A DNA stretch of 64,000 bases from Peptoniphilus ovalis (GTDB lineage Bacteria; Bacillota; Clostridia; Tissierellales; Peptoniphilaceae). Location: contig NZ_JAHLQO010000004.1 of assembly GCF_018919265.1 (NCBI RefSeq), forward strand, positions 186,001 through 250,000, written 5' to 3'. The position numbers and the translations under genes were made by a program. Below the pieces are notes generated by a model, which worked only from the letters and a program-made list of their open reading frames with translations, was not told the origin of the DNA and ran no database searches. Of this stretch, positions 47,956-55,312 are shown piece after piece. The stretch's first letter is position 1, and each line of letters begins with the position of its first letter.

Positions 47956-48231
47956 TTAATCTTTTAATTCAAATTCTAAAACTTTATAGTAATCGTTTTC
48001 ATATAACTCATAATTATCTTTATTTAATTCTCTGTTTAAATAATAAAGAGTTTCACCACTATAGCTAGTTTTTTCTCTGCTATAAGTCTCAATTCTGTTA
48101 TCATCTTCAACTCCAATATGTTTTATATAATCTATTGCTTCATTTTTGCTTTTAAATAAAATATTTAAAGTGTAATTAAAACCATCTTCCCATGGCTCTC
48201 CGTTGTCATATTCTATTCCATATAGTTTCAT
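47956..48231 (-). CDS. hypothetical protein
   Basis: A 91-residue acidic Tyr/Asn-rich protein (K-S-K-N-E-A-I-D-Y-I-K-H, Y-Y-L-N-R-E-L-N-K-D-N-Y-E). Abuts the dUTPase gene. No family recognised. Confidence 0.45.
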   Translation of the reverse strand: MKLYGIEYDNGEPWEDGFNYTLNILFKSKNEAIDYIKHIGVEDDNRIETYSREKTSYSGETLYYLNRELNKDNYELYENDYYKVLEFELKD

Positions 48232-48689
48232 TAATTTTCTCCAGTGCTTCCTATTCCACCACGATTTTTATTTTTTAATCTATCAACTACATTAAATTCA
48301 ATTTCTGGTTGATTTTTCATTATTCTAAACTGACATAGTCTTGTTCCCTTTGGAATAGTTACATTTCTTGTTCCTAACACTAAGAACTTCCAATAATCAT
48401 CATCACCACAATAGCTGTTGTCAATAATGGCTATTGAGTTTGCTTGTAATATTCCATATTTTAAGAAAGTAGAACTTCTTGGAGCAACCCACGCTTCATA
48501 GCCCTTTGGTAGTTCCATTGCTACTCCTAAATCAATCATCTTAAATTGACCTTCTCTGATTGTTATAATATCTGTTGTTCTTAAATCTATCCAATCTCCT
48601 ACTTCTATATGATTAAATTCTTTATAAACTTTTTTATCAGTAAACTTAATATTTATTTTTTCTTTATTCAAGGATTTGTCCATACTCAT
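48231..48689 (-). CDS. dut: dUTPase
   Basis: A 152-residue trimeric-type dUTPase with all five motifs: I-D-L-G-V-A-M near the first, A-P-R-S-S-T, I-D-N-S-Y-C-G-D, G-T-R-L-C-Q-F-R, and the C-terminal N-R-G-G-I-G-S-T-G. Removes dUTP and makes dUMP, the substrate for the phage ThyX. Overlaps the next gene by 26 bases. Confidence 0.92.
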   Translation of the reverse strand: MSMDKSLNKEKINIKFTDKKVYKEFNHIEVGDWIDLRTTDIITIREGQFKMIDLGVAMELPKGYEAWVAPRSSTFLKYGILQANSIAIIDNSYCGDDDYWKFLVLGTRNVTIPKGTRLCQFRIMKNQPEIEFNVVDRLKNKNRGGIGSTGEN

Positions 48690-48912
48690 CTTTTAATCTC
48701 TCCTGTGCTAAGCCTTTTTCCATCAGTAATATACTTCCATCTTCCAAAAAAAATATACATATAGTGTCCATATATCCTGCCCCCATATGTTCAGATATTA
48801 TTTTTTGGGGGATTGTGAGATTTCCACTTTGGTATATTTTCTTTTCCTTCATCTTTTCAATTGGTGTATTCATATCATAATTTCTTATGATTTCTCTAAT
48901 CTTCTGTTCCAA
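48664..48912 (-). CDS. hypothetical protein with weak AbrB-like features
   Basis: An 82-residue protein with S-G-N-L-T-I-P-Q-K-I and E-D-G-S-I-L-L-M, a faint resemblance to SpoVT/AbrB-type DNA-binding proteins (swapped-hairpin). Overlaps both neighbours. Not certain enough to call an antitoxin. Confidence 0.35.
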   Translation of the reverse strand: MEQKIREIIRNYDMNTPIEKMKEKKIYQSGNLTIPQKIISEHMGAGYMDTICIFFLEDGSILLMEKGLAQERLKDEYGQILE

Positions 48913-49645
48913 TTATTATCTCTTCCACTTCTATGTTATGACAATAGAGAAAATTTTTTAATGTTGTGGTTTTATGTCCATTATGTTCCATTAAATAGTA
49001 GTTTTTAAATTCTTTAATTACTGTGCCTTCACCAACTAGAGATGATATTTTTCTATCTCCCATAGTGTAAAATTGGGTGATTTTATAAGTTTTGCCTATC
49101 TTTAATGGTTGGTATCTATCCCTACATTGTTGTCTAGCTCTAATTGCCTCTTGTCTTTTGATTTCTTTGGTTGTGAGATAGTCTATTTTCTTTCTTTTCT
49201 TCCCTTTTTTAACTTTAACTTTACTGTTTTGGTTGTTTAGTATCTCCATATAATGGTCTAAATAAAATTGATTTATTTTATCCATATTTTTGAAAGTTAT
49301 TGTTTTTGCTGTTCCATATTCTAATGATTTCATAGTTGTACTAGCAATCCCTATATCTCTATGAAAGTCTTTTTTTATATCATATAAGCCTGATAAGTCT
49401 TTTACTTTTTGTTGTAAATCATCAGGTACTAACATTCTTTCCCTTGCAATATCTCTTTCCATGTAGCTTCTAAGAGTTTTATACTCACCATCAAAAACTA
49501 TTATTTTGCTAATATTTGTATCAAGAAGTGTTTCAGCTGTTTTGTGAGACAATTTGTATTTATCTGCCAATTCATTTCTAGGCATTTTGACTTTTTTAAA
49601 ATAGTTTCTAAGTTTTTTTGTATTACCTTCTCCTAGTTTTTTCAT
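48896..49645 (-). CDS. DNA-binding protein with HTH and C-terminal conserved domain, autoregulated?
   Basis: A 249-residue protein with an HTH-like N-terminal half (about 15-125, two segments of the type N-E-L-A-D-K-Y-K-L-S-H-K-T-A) and C-terminal domain K-I-G-K-T-Y-K-I...G-E-G-T-V-I-K-E-F-K-N-Y-Y-L, shared with 20338-20799 and 49706-50161. It has its own promoter with a palindrome. A regulator of the operon is likely. Confidence 0.55.
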   Translation of the reverse strand: MKKLGEGNTKKLRNYFKKVKMPRNELADKYKLSHKTAETLLDTNISKIIVFDGEYKTLRSYMERDIARERMLVPDDLQQKVKDLSGLYDIKKDFHRDIGIASTTMKSLEYGTAKTITFKNMDKINQFYLDHYMEILNNQNSKVKVKKGKKRKKIDYLTTKEIKRQEAIRARQQCRDRYQPLKIGKTYKITQFYTMGDRKISSLVGEGTVIKEFKNYYLMEHNGHKTTTLKNFLYCHNIEVEEIIIGTED

Positions 49646-49673
49646 TCATTTATTTCACTCCCAACTATGATTT

Positions 49674-49695
49674 ATTATACTATGAAAACGTTTTC
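49674..49695 (-). promoter_or_regulatory. promoter with palindromic operator
   Basis: TATAAT on the minus strand at 49674-49679, and the perfect 12-base palindrome GAAAACGTTTTC at 49684-49695 directly upstream, in the -35/-10 spacer. The site also resembles a catabolite responsive element (ATGAAAACGTTTTC). The adjacent HTH gene or host CcpA could bind it. Confidence 0.55.
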
Positions 49696-49705
49696 TTTTC
49701 TAGTA

Positions 49706-50161
49706 TTAATTTTCTTTTAATCTTAAATCTTCTATGTGTAAATCATTTTTTGATATAGTGAAATAATAGTTATCACTTTTTAATCTATAAAAGTGATTGT
49801 ATTCCTCAACAGCAACTCCTGATTCAACTAATCCATATCCATCTAAATCTCTGCCTAAAGACAACTTATATGTTTTTCCAATAAGTATTTTCTTTATTTC
49901 AGGTTTTTTGTTTTCTCTTTCTTCTTTGGCTTTCCAATTTTTCTCTATTTCATCTTTATTTGTGTTATATAGATTAATGATTGAATCGTAATTTTTTTGT
50001 TGCAATTTACCAGTTATTCCTCTATTGATGTTAGACAAAGACATTGAAGATATATTTGTTAATTCTGATATTTTATTAAGTGTTTTAAAATAATTAAATA
50101 TTTTATCCCACTTTCTTTCAAATTCCACATCAATTGCTATTGTGTTTTTAAGTTTGCTCAT
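49706..50161 (-). CDS. HTH protein of the 20338/48896 family
   Basis: A 151-residue protein: HTH (about 28-60, N-K-I-S-E-L-T-N-I-S-S-M-S-L-S-N-I), then I-G-K-T-Y-K-L-S, V-A-V-E-E-Y-N-H-F-Y-R-L-K-S-D-N-Y and a D-L end. Full-length homolog of 20338-20799. Probable DNA-binding regulator. Confidence 0.55.
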   Translation of the reverse strand: MSKLKNTIAIDVEFERKWDKIFNYFKTLNKISELTNISSMSLSNINRGITGKLQQKNYDSIINLYNTNKDEIEKNWKAKEERENKKPEIKKILIGKTYKLSLGRDLDGYGLVESGVAVEEYNHFYRLKSDNYYFTISKNDLHIEDLRLKEN

Positions 50162-50164
50162 TTT

Positions 50165-50359
50165 TCATTTCTTGCCCTCTGTTACTTCTTTATAAAGCCT
50201 ATTAAGTTCTTCTTCATCTACCATGTATTTTTTATTAGTTTCTTTATCCACAAATACAAATGCTCCCTTTGCATACACTTCTAAAGCATAATTATATTCA
50301 TTTAACAATTTAAAAAATGTTGTTAAAATTAAATTAATTTCTCGTGGTGCTTCTTTCAT
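50165..50359 (-). CDS. small protein, homolog of 29474-29653
   Basis: A 64-residue protein (N-L-I-L-T-T-F-F-K-L-L-N-E-Y, F-V-F-V-D-K-E, V-D-E-E-E-L-N-R-L-Y-K). Overlaps the DUF1642-like gene by 4 bases, the same kind of coupling as in region 1. Function unknown. Confidence 0.6.
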   Translation of the reverse strand: MKEAPREINLILTTFFKLLNEYNYALEVYAKGAFVFVDKETNKKYMVDEEELNRLYKEVTEGKK

Positions 50360-50811
50360 TCTTCCACCTCAATAATTTCAAAATCCTTTAAATCTGTATC
50401 AAATTTTTGCTTTATTTCATCTATTTCTTTTTGTGTAAATTGTGTTTTAGCACGACCTATCTCAAAGTCGTCATTTATAGAATACGCGTCATTTGATTTG
50501 TTTAAATATCTGAAAGAATTATCCACGTAATCACAAAGCCACCTATGTCTTAAATAATATTTCTTTTCCTCCTCTCGTTCTCCTACTGGTGTTGTTGTAT
50601 ATTTGTAGATTAAACCAAATAATATCTCCCTGTCTTCAACTGGTAATTCCGTAAAGTCGTTATTGTAAGTATCAACAAGAAACTCTTCTCTTGTATCTAC
50701 GCTAAAATAATATTTACATTCTTCTGAATCGTAAACTTCAATAAAATCATCATCTATTTTTACTGTGTAATCCCAATCTTTTAATTGTTTTATGAGTTCT
50801 TTTGTTGTCAT
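50356..50811 (-). CDS. DUF1642-like phage protein, region-2 copy
   Basis: A 151-residue protein. First 75 residues and their DNA equal the region-1 copy at 22749; the tail (T-Q-F-T-Q-K-E-I-D-E-I-K-Q-K-F-D-T-D-L-K) is closer to that of 29844-30074. It is therefore a hybrid of two region-1 type proteins. Function unknown. Confidence 0.65.
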   Translation of the reverse strand: MTTKELIKQLKDWDYTVKIDDDFIEVYDSEECKYYFSVDTREEFLVDTYNNDFTELPVEDREILFGLIYKYTTTPVGEREEEKKYYLRHRWLCDYVDNSFRYLNKSNDAYSINDDFEIGRAKTQFTQKEIDEIKQKFDTDLKDFEIIEVEE

Positions 50812-51077
50812 TTCAATATGCTCTCCATTTTTTTATTCATTTCTTTCATAAATATTTCTTTCATATCAACACTATTAAACATCTCTTTAAACTGTTCTGA
50901 TATGAAGTCATCTAAATTATCATTAATTCTATTTTCTACAAGTTCTACATCTATTAAAAATTGTTCTTGCCACATATTTTTAAATTCTTCTACAATAAAT
51001 TCTTTTATGTCATCTTTTACATCTTGCCAGTCTTTTTCTGTAAAATCAGACAACATCACATTAAATAATTTTTCCAT
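50808..51077 (-). CDS. conserved helical protein, region-2 copy
   Basis: An 89-residue helical protein, differing at only two positions from the region-1 copy at 23273-23542. Overlaps the DUF1642-like gene by 4 bases. Unknown function. Confidence 0.65.
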   Translation of the reverse strand: MEKLFNVMLSDFTEKDWQDVKDDIKEFIVEEFKNMWQEQFLIDVELVENRINDNLDDFISEQFKEMFNSVDMKEIFMKEMNKKMESILK

Positions 51078-51079
51078 TT

Positions 51080-51283
51080 TTACTCCTTATTTATTTCATC
51101 AAATAATTTTTTGTATAAATCAATTGTTTCAACACAATGTTTCAAGTTCAATTCCATGATTGATTTAGAAATTTTATCTAAATTATCATTTTTTAACAAT
51201 TCTTCAAGTTGTCCTTGTTGATAAGACAGCTGACCTATCTCTTTTGATAACCACCAATTATCAAGATTTATTACATTTTCCAT
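51080..51283 (-). CDS. small conserved helical protein, region-2 copy
   Basis: A 67-residue homolog of 23545-23748, more diverged (about three quarters shared by eye). Overlaps the membrane protein gene by 23 bases. Function unknown. Confidence 0.6.
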   Translation of the reverse strand: MENVINLDNWWLSKEIGQLSYQQGQLEELLKNDNLDKISKSIMELNLKHCVETIDLYKKLFDEINKE

Positions 51284-51485
51284 TTTTGTTTCCTCTTTCT
51301 CTCCAAGTTTCTATCGTTGAATGTATCAATACTGATGTTGCTCCATGTAGTATATATGCCATTGATAATAAAAATATTATTTCTAAAATTGTACATGAAT
51401 GTATTGCTTGATAGGCTAACAGAAAGACCATAATTTCAGACAATATAATCATTAGAATATATTTTAATAATTCTTTAATTTCCAC
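51261..51485 (-). CDS. small membrane protein
   Basis: A 74-residue protein with two hydrophobic helices (about 7-27 and 34-52), inserted between genes that are adjacent in region 1; an accessory insertion. Basic C-terminal tail. No family recognised. Confidence 0.5.
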   Translation of the reverse strand: MEIKELLKYILMIILSEIMVFLLAYQAIHSCTILEIIFLLSMAYILHGATSVLIHSTIETWRERGNKNGKCNKS

Positions 51486-51488
51486 GTT

Positions 51489-51905
51489 TTACCACCAAAA
51501 ATAAGGAAACACTTTAGACCGCAGCTCCCAAAATTCTTTTTCACCTATAATTTCTCGTGTGAATGGTGCCTCTTCTCTTGTTAGTGCTTGTTTTGATAAG
51601 ACTATCAACCTATTTAATACTTGATTTTGTGTGTATGTCTGTCCTTTATAATCTATCTTATGAAAATCTAAATTTATTATTTCTGAAGCTACATCTTTAT
51701 ACATTCTTAGTCTTTCATAAATAAGCTCTAACATTAAATAATCTAAATTCCAAGTTTCCCTCTCATCAAAACCATATTTATCTCTTTGTTTTTTAAATCT
51801 TTTTCTTCTTTTTTTTGATACTTTTAAATCTCTTATACTTTGATATTTAGGGTCGACTTCTTCTAAATACTTTCTTCTTTTTCTTTTATATCTGATTTTT
51901 GCCAT
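51489..51905 (-). CDS. basic protein with FWW C-terminus, region-2 copy
   Basis: A 138-residue homolog of 23752-24165: same basic start (K-R-K-R-R-K-Y, K-K-R-R-K-R-F-K-K-Q-R), same F-D-E-R-E-T core and Y-F-W-W end. Possibly nucleic acid-binding. Overlaps the next gene by 20 bases. Confidence 0.6.
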   Translation of the reverse strand: MAKIRYKRKRRKYLEEVDPKYQSIRDLKVSKKRRKRFKKQRDKYGFDERETWNLDYLMLELIYERLRMYKDVASEIINLDFHKIDYKGQTYTQNQVLNRLIVLSKQALTREEAPFTREIIGEKEFWELRSKVFPYFWW

Positions 51906-52122
51906 ATTTGCCCTCGAACATATTATCTTCCATAAAAAACTCTTGTGTTTCTTCCATTGGTTCTATTCCCATTTCTTTACAAACTTCGTTTAAAATTTCT
52001 TCATCATAAGCATCACAAAACTCATCTATTCTTTTTGACATTTCTTCGCTTTCTTCTACTGTCATATTCATTAATCTTTCTTTAGTTTTTCTCAAAATCC
52101 TCAATGATTCCTCTTTTGTCAC
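51886..52122 (-). CDS. small acidic helical protein
   Basis: A 78-residue acidic protein (E-R-L-M-N-M-T-V-E-E-S-E-E-M, C-K-E-M-G-I-E-P-M-E-E-T). No family recognised. Starts 2 bases after the decayed gene at 52125-52367. Confidence 0.5.
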   Translation of the reverse strand: MTKEESLRILRKTKERLMNMTVEESEEMSKRIDEFCDAYDEEILNEVCKEMGIEPMEETQEFFMEDNMFEGKYGKNQI

Positions 52123-52124
52123 TT

Positions 52125-52367
52125 TTATTCCTCTATCTTCTCATAAGATTCCAAAAATATATCTTCTCTACAAGGATAAAATTCTCCTTTTATCCCCTTG
52201 ATGATGTAATCCCCATCTTTTAGAAGTATTGCCCCTTCAAGCGTGTTTATATAATATTCATTTCAAAAGGGTCATATGTCATTTTATTGCAAAAGTCTAA
52301 TAGTTTTCCTATATGGTCTTTTTGATATTTTACAGCTTCAATAATTATTGGTTTTTTTATATTTCAT
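52125..52367 (-). pseudogene. frameshifted small phage gene
   Basis: Behind AAGGAG and an ATG at 52367, the frame is lost after a run of seven A (52351-52360): six A would give K-K-P-I-I-I-E-A-V-K-Y-Q, a well-known phage protein start. A second shift near 52255 separates M-T-Y-D-P-F from the end L-E-G-A-I-L-L-K-D-G-D-Y-I-I-K-G and E-F-Y-P-C, stop at 52125. Two indels in one short gene: decayed, or sequencing error in the homopolymer. Confidence 0.7.
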
Positions 52368-52378
52368 TTTTTCTCCTT

Positions 52379-52786
52379 TTAAAATACCTCTATATATAAT
52401 TTATACTTATCTTCTAGCTCTGCTGGATTTTCTTTTTTAGCGTATCCCAACAGATAGTCGAATACTATATAAAACTGATTCAGTGGTTTTTGTCTATTAT
52501 TGATTAGTTGCATATATAAAATGGGTGCTATTTTTAAATCATCAAAATCAACTTCAAGAAGCACTTTAACAACATCTGGACTAACCACTTTTGATAAAAA
52601 TCTAAACCATTCAATTATAAAGTTTTCTAATTTTATTTCTGTTCTTTTAAGTCTTTGATTATCTAAATCTATTTTTAATTTTAGATTTCTATAAAATTCT
52701 TCATCAGCAAAACAATTTTCTTTAAATATTGTTGTATGATAAACAACTTTTGTGTCTAGTGTTTCTATTACTAAATAATGTTTCAT
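52379..52786 (-). CDS. hypothetical protein
   Basis: A 135-residue protein of mixed alpha/beta type (Y-L-V-I-E-T-L-D-T-K-V, V-L-L-E-V-D-F-D-D-L). No family recognised. Inserted between two genes that are adjacent in region 1. Confidence 0.45.
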   Translation of the reverse strand: MKHYLVIETLDTKVVYHTTIFKENCFADEEFYRNLKLKIDLDNQRLKRTEIKLENFIIEWFRFLSKVVSPDVVKVLLEVDFDDLKIAPILYMQLINNRQKPLNQFYIVFDYLLGYAKKENPAELEDKYKLYIEVF

Positions 52787-52788
52787 AA

Positions 52789-53016
52789 TTACTCTCTATA
52801 ATAATCGTAAATCTCTATAGTTGGAAAATCATAACAGAAGGTGGTTATAATTAACTCGCCATATTTATTCTCTAACTCTAATAACTCTTCTATTGTTTTT
52901 ATTTCAATTAAAAACCATTCTTTACCCTTAATTTTTCCTTTGTACGCCTCTTTAATTGGGCATTTATCTTGATTGTGTTTTACAAAATCTGAAGTTCTTT
53001 CTATTTTAAAAATCAT
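52789..53016 (-). CDS. hypothetical protein
   Basis: A 75-residue protein of beta character (E-W-F-L-I-E-I-K-T-I-E-E-L-L-E-L-E, F-C-Y-D-F-P). No family recognised. Near the FolD-like gene. Confidence 0.45.
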   Translation of the reverse strand: MIFKIERTSDFVKHNQDKCPIKEAYKGKIKGKEWFLIEIKTIEELLELENKYGELIITTFCYDFPTIEIYDYYRE

Positions 53017-53025
53017 TTTTCACCT

Positions 53026-53325
53026 TTATTTTCTTATAATTTTTATTCCAGTCTCTTCTTTTATTGTCTGTTGCATATCATCTAGGCTTAGATAGCCTTT
53101 GTTATAGCTATCCAGCATACCTGATGAATATTCAGCAAAATCCTCTAATCTTTTTGCTCCAAAGCCATAATAATCTCTCAAAACCATCATTGATATTAAT
53201 ATCATTTGTTTAAATGCAAAATTAATAGCTTCTGTTGTTGCTTTCTTCTTTATCCCTTCCATTTGTTCATAAGTTAAATTATATGTTGCTACCTTCTTCG
53301 GTTTTTTGTTTTTCATCTTAGCCAC
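53026..53325 (-). CDS. conserved phage protein with FGxGxxRLxxF-type motif, region-2 copy
   Basis: A 99-residue homolog of 24175-24474 (V-A-T-Y-N-L-T-Y-E-Q, M-M-V-L-R-D-Y-Y-G-F-G-A-K-R-L). It overlaps the FolD-like gene by 13 bases, keeping the linkage seen in region 1. Function unknown. Confidence 0.6.
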   Translation of the reverse strand: MAKMKNKKPKKVATYNLTYEQMEGIKKKATTEAINFAFKQMILISMMVLRDYYGFGAKRLEDFAEYSSGMLDSYNKGYLSLDDMQQTIKEETGIKIIRK

Positions 53326-53930
53326 TCATCTAACCTCCACTTTAATACCTTAACTGTTGTTATTCTAGTTATCTTGTTGTCATCTTCAAGGTCATTAGAC
53401 AAATCTATTTTCACAGGTATATTTCGTGTTAAAAATTTTTCAATTTTAAACTCTGGATTTCCAGTTGCTGAAACTATAATGTCAACATCAGTTAAGCTTA
53501 AAATATTCTCCAAACGCTGATACTTGCTATTTATAGATATGACATTAGCTCCAAGTTCAATTAATCTTTTTGCTAATGGTTTACCTAACACATTTGATTG
53601 GTTAACTATTAATATAGTTTTATTATCTAATAAAAAGCCAACTTTTTCTCTAATTGTTCTTATTATAGCCTCTGCTGTTAATGTTAGTTTGTTTGTATAA
53701 GCTCCTTCAATGTCTAGAAAGTTTTTACTTGATAAAGTCCACTTCATGATACCCTCCCAGTTCTGACTTAATGGCTCTAATGCTAGTAGTGCATCATAGT
53801 CTTGTGTTCCACAGTAGTTATTCACATCAACTACATCAGCTGTTGGTATTTCTTTTTGAATTGATTCTATATATTTATCTCTATTTGTGTCATTTATTGC
53901 TTTCTCATACACAACTAATAATTTTTTCAT
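53313..53930 (-). CDS. truncated FolD-like protein, region-2 copy
   Basis: A 205-residue protein: I-L-I-V-N-Q-S-N-V-L-G-K-P-L-A-K-R and D-I-I-V-S-A-T-G-N-P match FolD NAD(P)-binding motifs (G-K-P, A-x-G). As in the region-1 copy, the N-terminal catalytic lobe is reduced and the Lys after Tyr is replaced by Ile. It lies two genes after thyX, which uses methylene-THF, so a link to folate cycling for thymidylate synthesis is tempting but unproven. Confidence 0.65.
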   Translation of the reverse strand: MKKLLVVYEKAINDTNRDKYIESIQKEIPTADVVDVNNYCGTQDYDALLALEPLSQNWEGIMKWTLSSKNFLDIEGAYTNKLTLTAEAIIRTIREKVGFLLDNKTILIVNQSNVLGKPLAKRLIELGANVISINSKYQRLENILSLTDVDIIVSATGNPEFKIEKFLTRNIPVKIDLSNDLEDDNKITRITTVKVLKWRLDEWLR

Positions 53931-54246
53931 ATTTCTCCTTTAAAAAGTCTAAGACTATAAGTTCACAAGTTTCGATTAAACCATCAGATAAGTTTTTTAA
54001 ATTTTTATCATCTAAAGAATAAGGAGTTGAAATGTTTAGGTCACCATCTTGAAAATCAATAAATAACTTGCCTAAATAAGTTTCAGTTTTAGCATCATAA
54101 AAACTTAACTCAATGTCACAAAAATCTGGCTCATCTCCAAGCTCCTCAACTGATAGATGTACTTCTATATCAACGTTATAACTTAAACGTGCTTGTTCAT
54201 CTTCTGGAAATTTATTGATTATCTCTTTGATTTTGCTATACTTCAT
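53905..54246 (-). CDS. hypothetical protein
   Basis: A 113-residue acidic protein, probably alpha/beta (D-I-E-V-H-L-S-V-E-E-L, F-I-D-F-Q-D-G-D-L-N-I-S-T). Overlaps the FolD-like gene by 26 bases. No family recognised. Confidence 0.45.
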   Translation of the reverse strand: MKYSKIKEIINKFPEDEQARLSYNVDIEVHLSVEELGDEPDFCDIELSFYDAKTETYLGKLFIDFQDGDLNISTPYSLDDKNLKNLSDGLIETCELIVLDFLKEKYEKIISCV

Positions 54247-54247
54247 C

Positions 54248-54889
54248 TTATTCTCCTAGTTCTATATCTTCAAAAAATACTGAATAGTTTTCTTTCATTA
54301 TTTTTAATATCATGTTTGCTACTCTTCTCATATCTGGGTGAGATGCTTTTGCTGTTCTTAGTTTTAGAAAATGTCTTAATTCTCTAATATTCATAGTCAT
54401 ATATAAAGTTGTTGCTGTACATTGAGGTAGTACACTTCTTGCATTTTCTGGTTTAATTCCAATTTTTAGCATTGAATTATAAGTCTTACCAGCCACATCC
54501 ATAGCTAAATCCCAAAGTTCTCTTTTTTCATCTTCATCAGATTTCTTAATTTCTATTGGCATAATTACTGGTATTGCATCATTAAATTTAAAATATCTAG
54601 TGCTTAGTTGACTAAAGCTGGCAATTCTATGTCTTACCAATTCATTTGCAATAGCTCTGTCAGTTACAATTTTAAAAGTAAATGAATGATGTTCTAAAAC
54701 TGATTCGTGTCCTCTTTTGATTATCATTCTTATAAATTTTAAAGCTGATTCAAAATCTTTTGATTTAGAGTTGTAGCAATTTCTTCCAGCTTGTTCAATT
54801 TTAGCTACTATCTCTCCGTATTTGTTGTTTGTTTCGTTGATAAGAAATACTTCTGGTTGTATTTCTCTGTAGTATTTTCTTTCTGTCAT
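54248..54889 (-). CDS. thyX: flavin-dependent thymidylate synthase ThyX
   Basis: A 213-residue protein with the ThyX signature R-H-R-I-A-S-F-S-Q-L-S-T-R-Y at 86-99 and F-T-F near 71, plus R-E-L-R-H-F-L-K-L-R-T later. Makes dTMP from dUMP using FAD, NADPH and methylene-THF, and pairs with the dUTPase of the same operon to feed phage DNA synthesis. Confidence 0.95.
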   Translation of the reverse strand: MTERKYYREIQPEVFLINETNNKYGEIVAKIEQAGRNCYNSKSKDFESALKFIRMIIKRGHESVLEHHSFTFKIVTDRAIANELVRHRIASFSQLSTRYFKFNDAIPVIMPIEIKKSDEDEKRELWDLAMDVAGKTYNSMLKIGIKPENARSVLPQCTATTLYMTMNIRELRHFLKLRTAKASHPDMRRVANMILKIMKENYSVFFEDIELGE

Positions 54890-54891
54890 AA

Positions 54892-55110
54892 TTACTCTCC
54901 TTTTAGTTTTTCACTCAAATCTAGCATGAAATAAAACATATCGTATTTTCCATAATCGACCTTCATAAGCTCATCTGTTCCCCACATTCTGAAATATGGA
55001 GGCTCAAATTGCTCTGATTGATATATTTGAGTCAAATAAGCGTCTTGGTTTTCAAATACTCCAACAAGTTTTGATTCATCTATGTTTTTACCTTTTCTTA
55101 ATTCAATCAT
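54892..55110 (-). CDS. small hypothetical protein
   Basis: A 72-residue protein with aromatic-rich second half (P-P-Y-F-R-M-W-G, Y-G-K-Y-D-M-F-Y-F-M-L). No family recognised; 2 bases upstream of thyX. Confidence 0.45.
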   Translation of the reverse strand: MIELRKGKNIDESKLVGVFENQDAYLTQIYQSEQFEPPYFRMWGTDELMKVDYGKYDMFYFMLDLSEKLKGE

Positions 55111-55312
55111 CTATTCCTCCTAGCTCATTTTCTTCTTCTCTCCTTGCCTTTTGATGCATTAAGTTTGATATTTCATTTCTTACATAATACGCCCCATTAA
55201 TTTCTCCATCAGAAAAACCTTGTTCGTATGGGTCGAAAGTTTCAGGCTCGTTTTTTATCTCTTGTTCTAATTTTTCTATAATTCTGTCTACTAAAAACAC
55301 GATATTTTCCAT
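55103..55312 (-). CDS. small hypothetical protein
   Basis: 69 residues from ATG at 55312, which overlaps the stop of the nuclease gene as TAATG and has AAGGAG in front; an earlier frame start at 55354 lies inside the nuclease gene and is rejected. Acidic helical (V-D-R-I-I-E-K-L-E-Q-E-I). No family recognised. Confidence 0.5.
   Translation of the reverse strand: MENIVFLVDRIIEKLEQEIKNEPETFDPYEQGFSDGEINGAYYVRNEISNLMHQKARREEENELGGIDD

Noticed and set aside
48664-48912. MazE antitoxin for the MazF-like protein
   Set aside because: Resemblance to AbrB fold is weak and the gene is 11 kb from the toxin gene.
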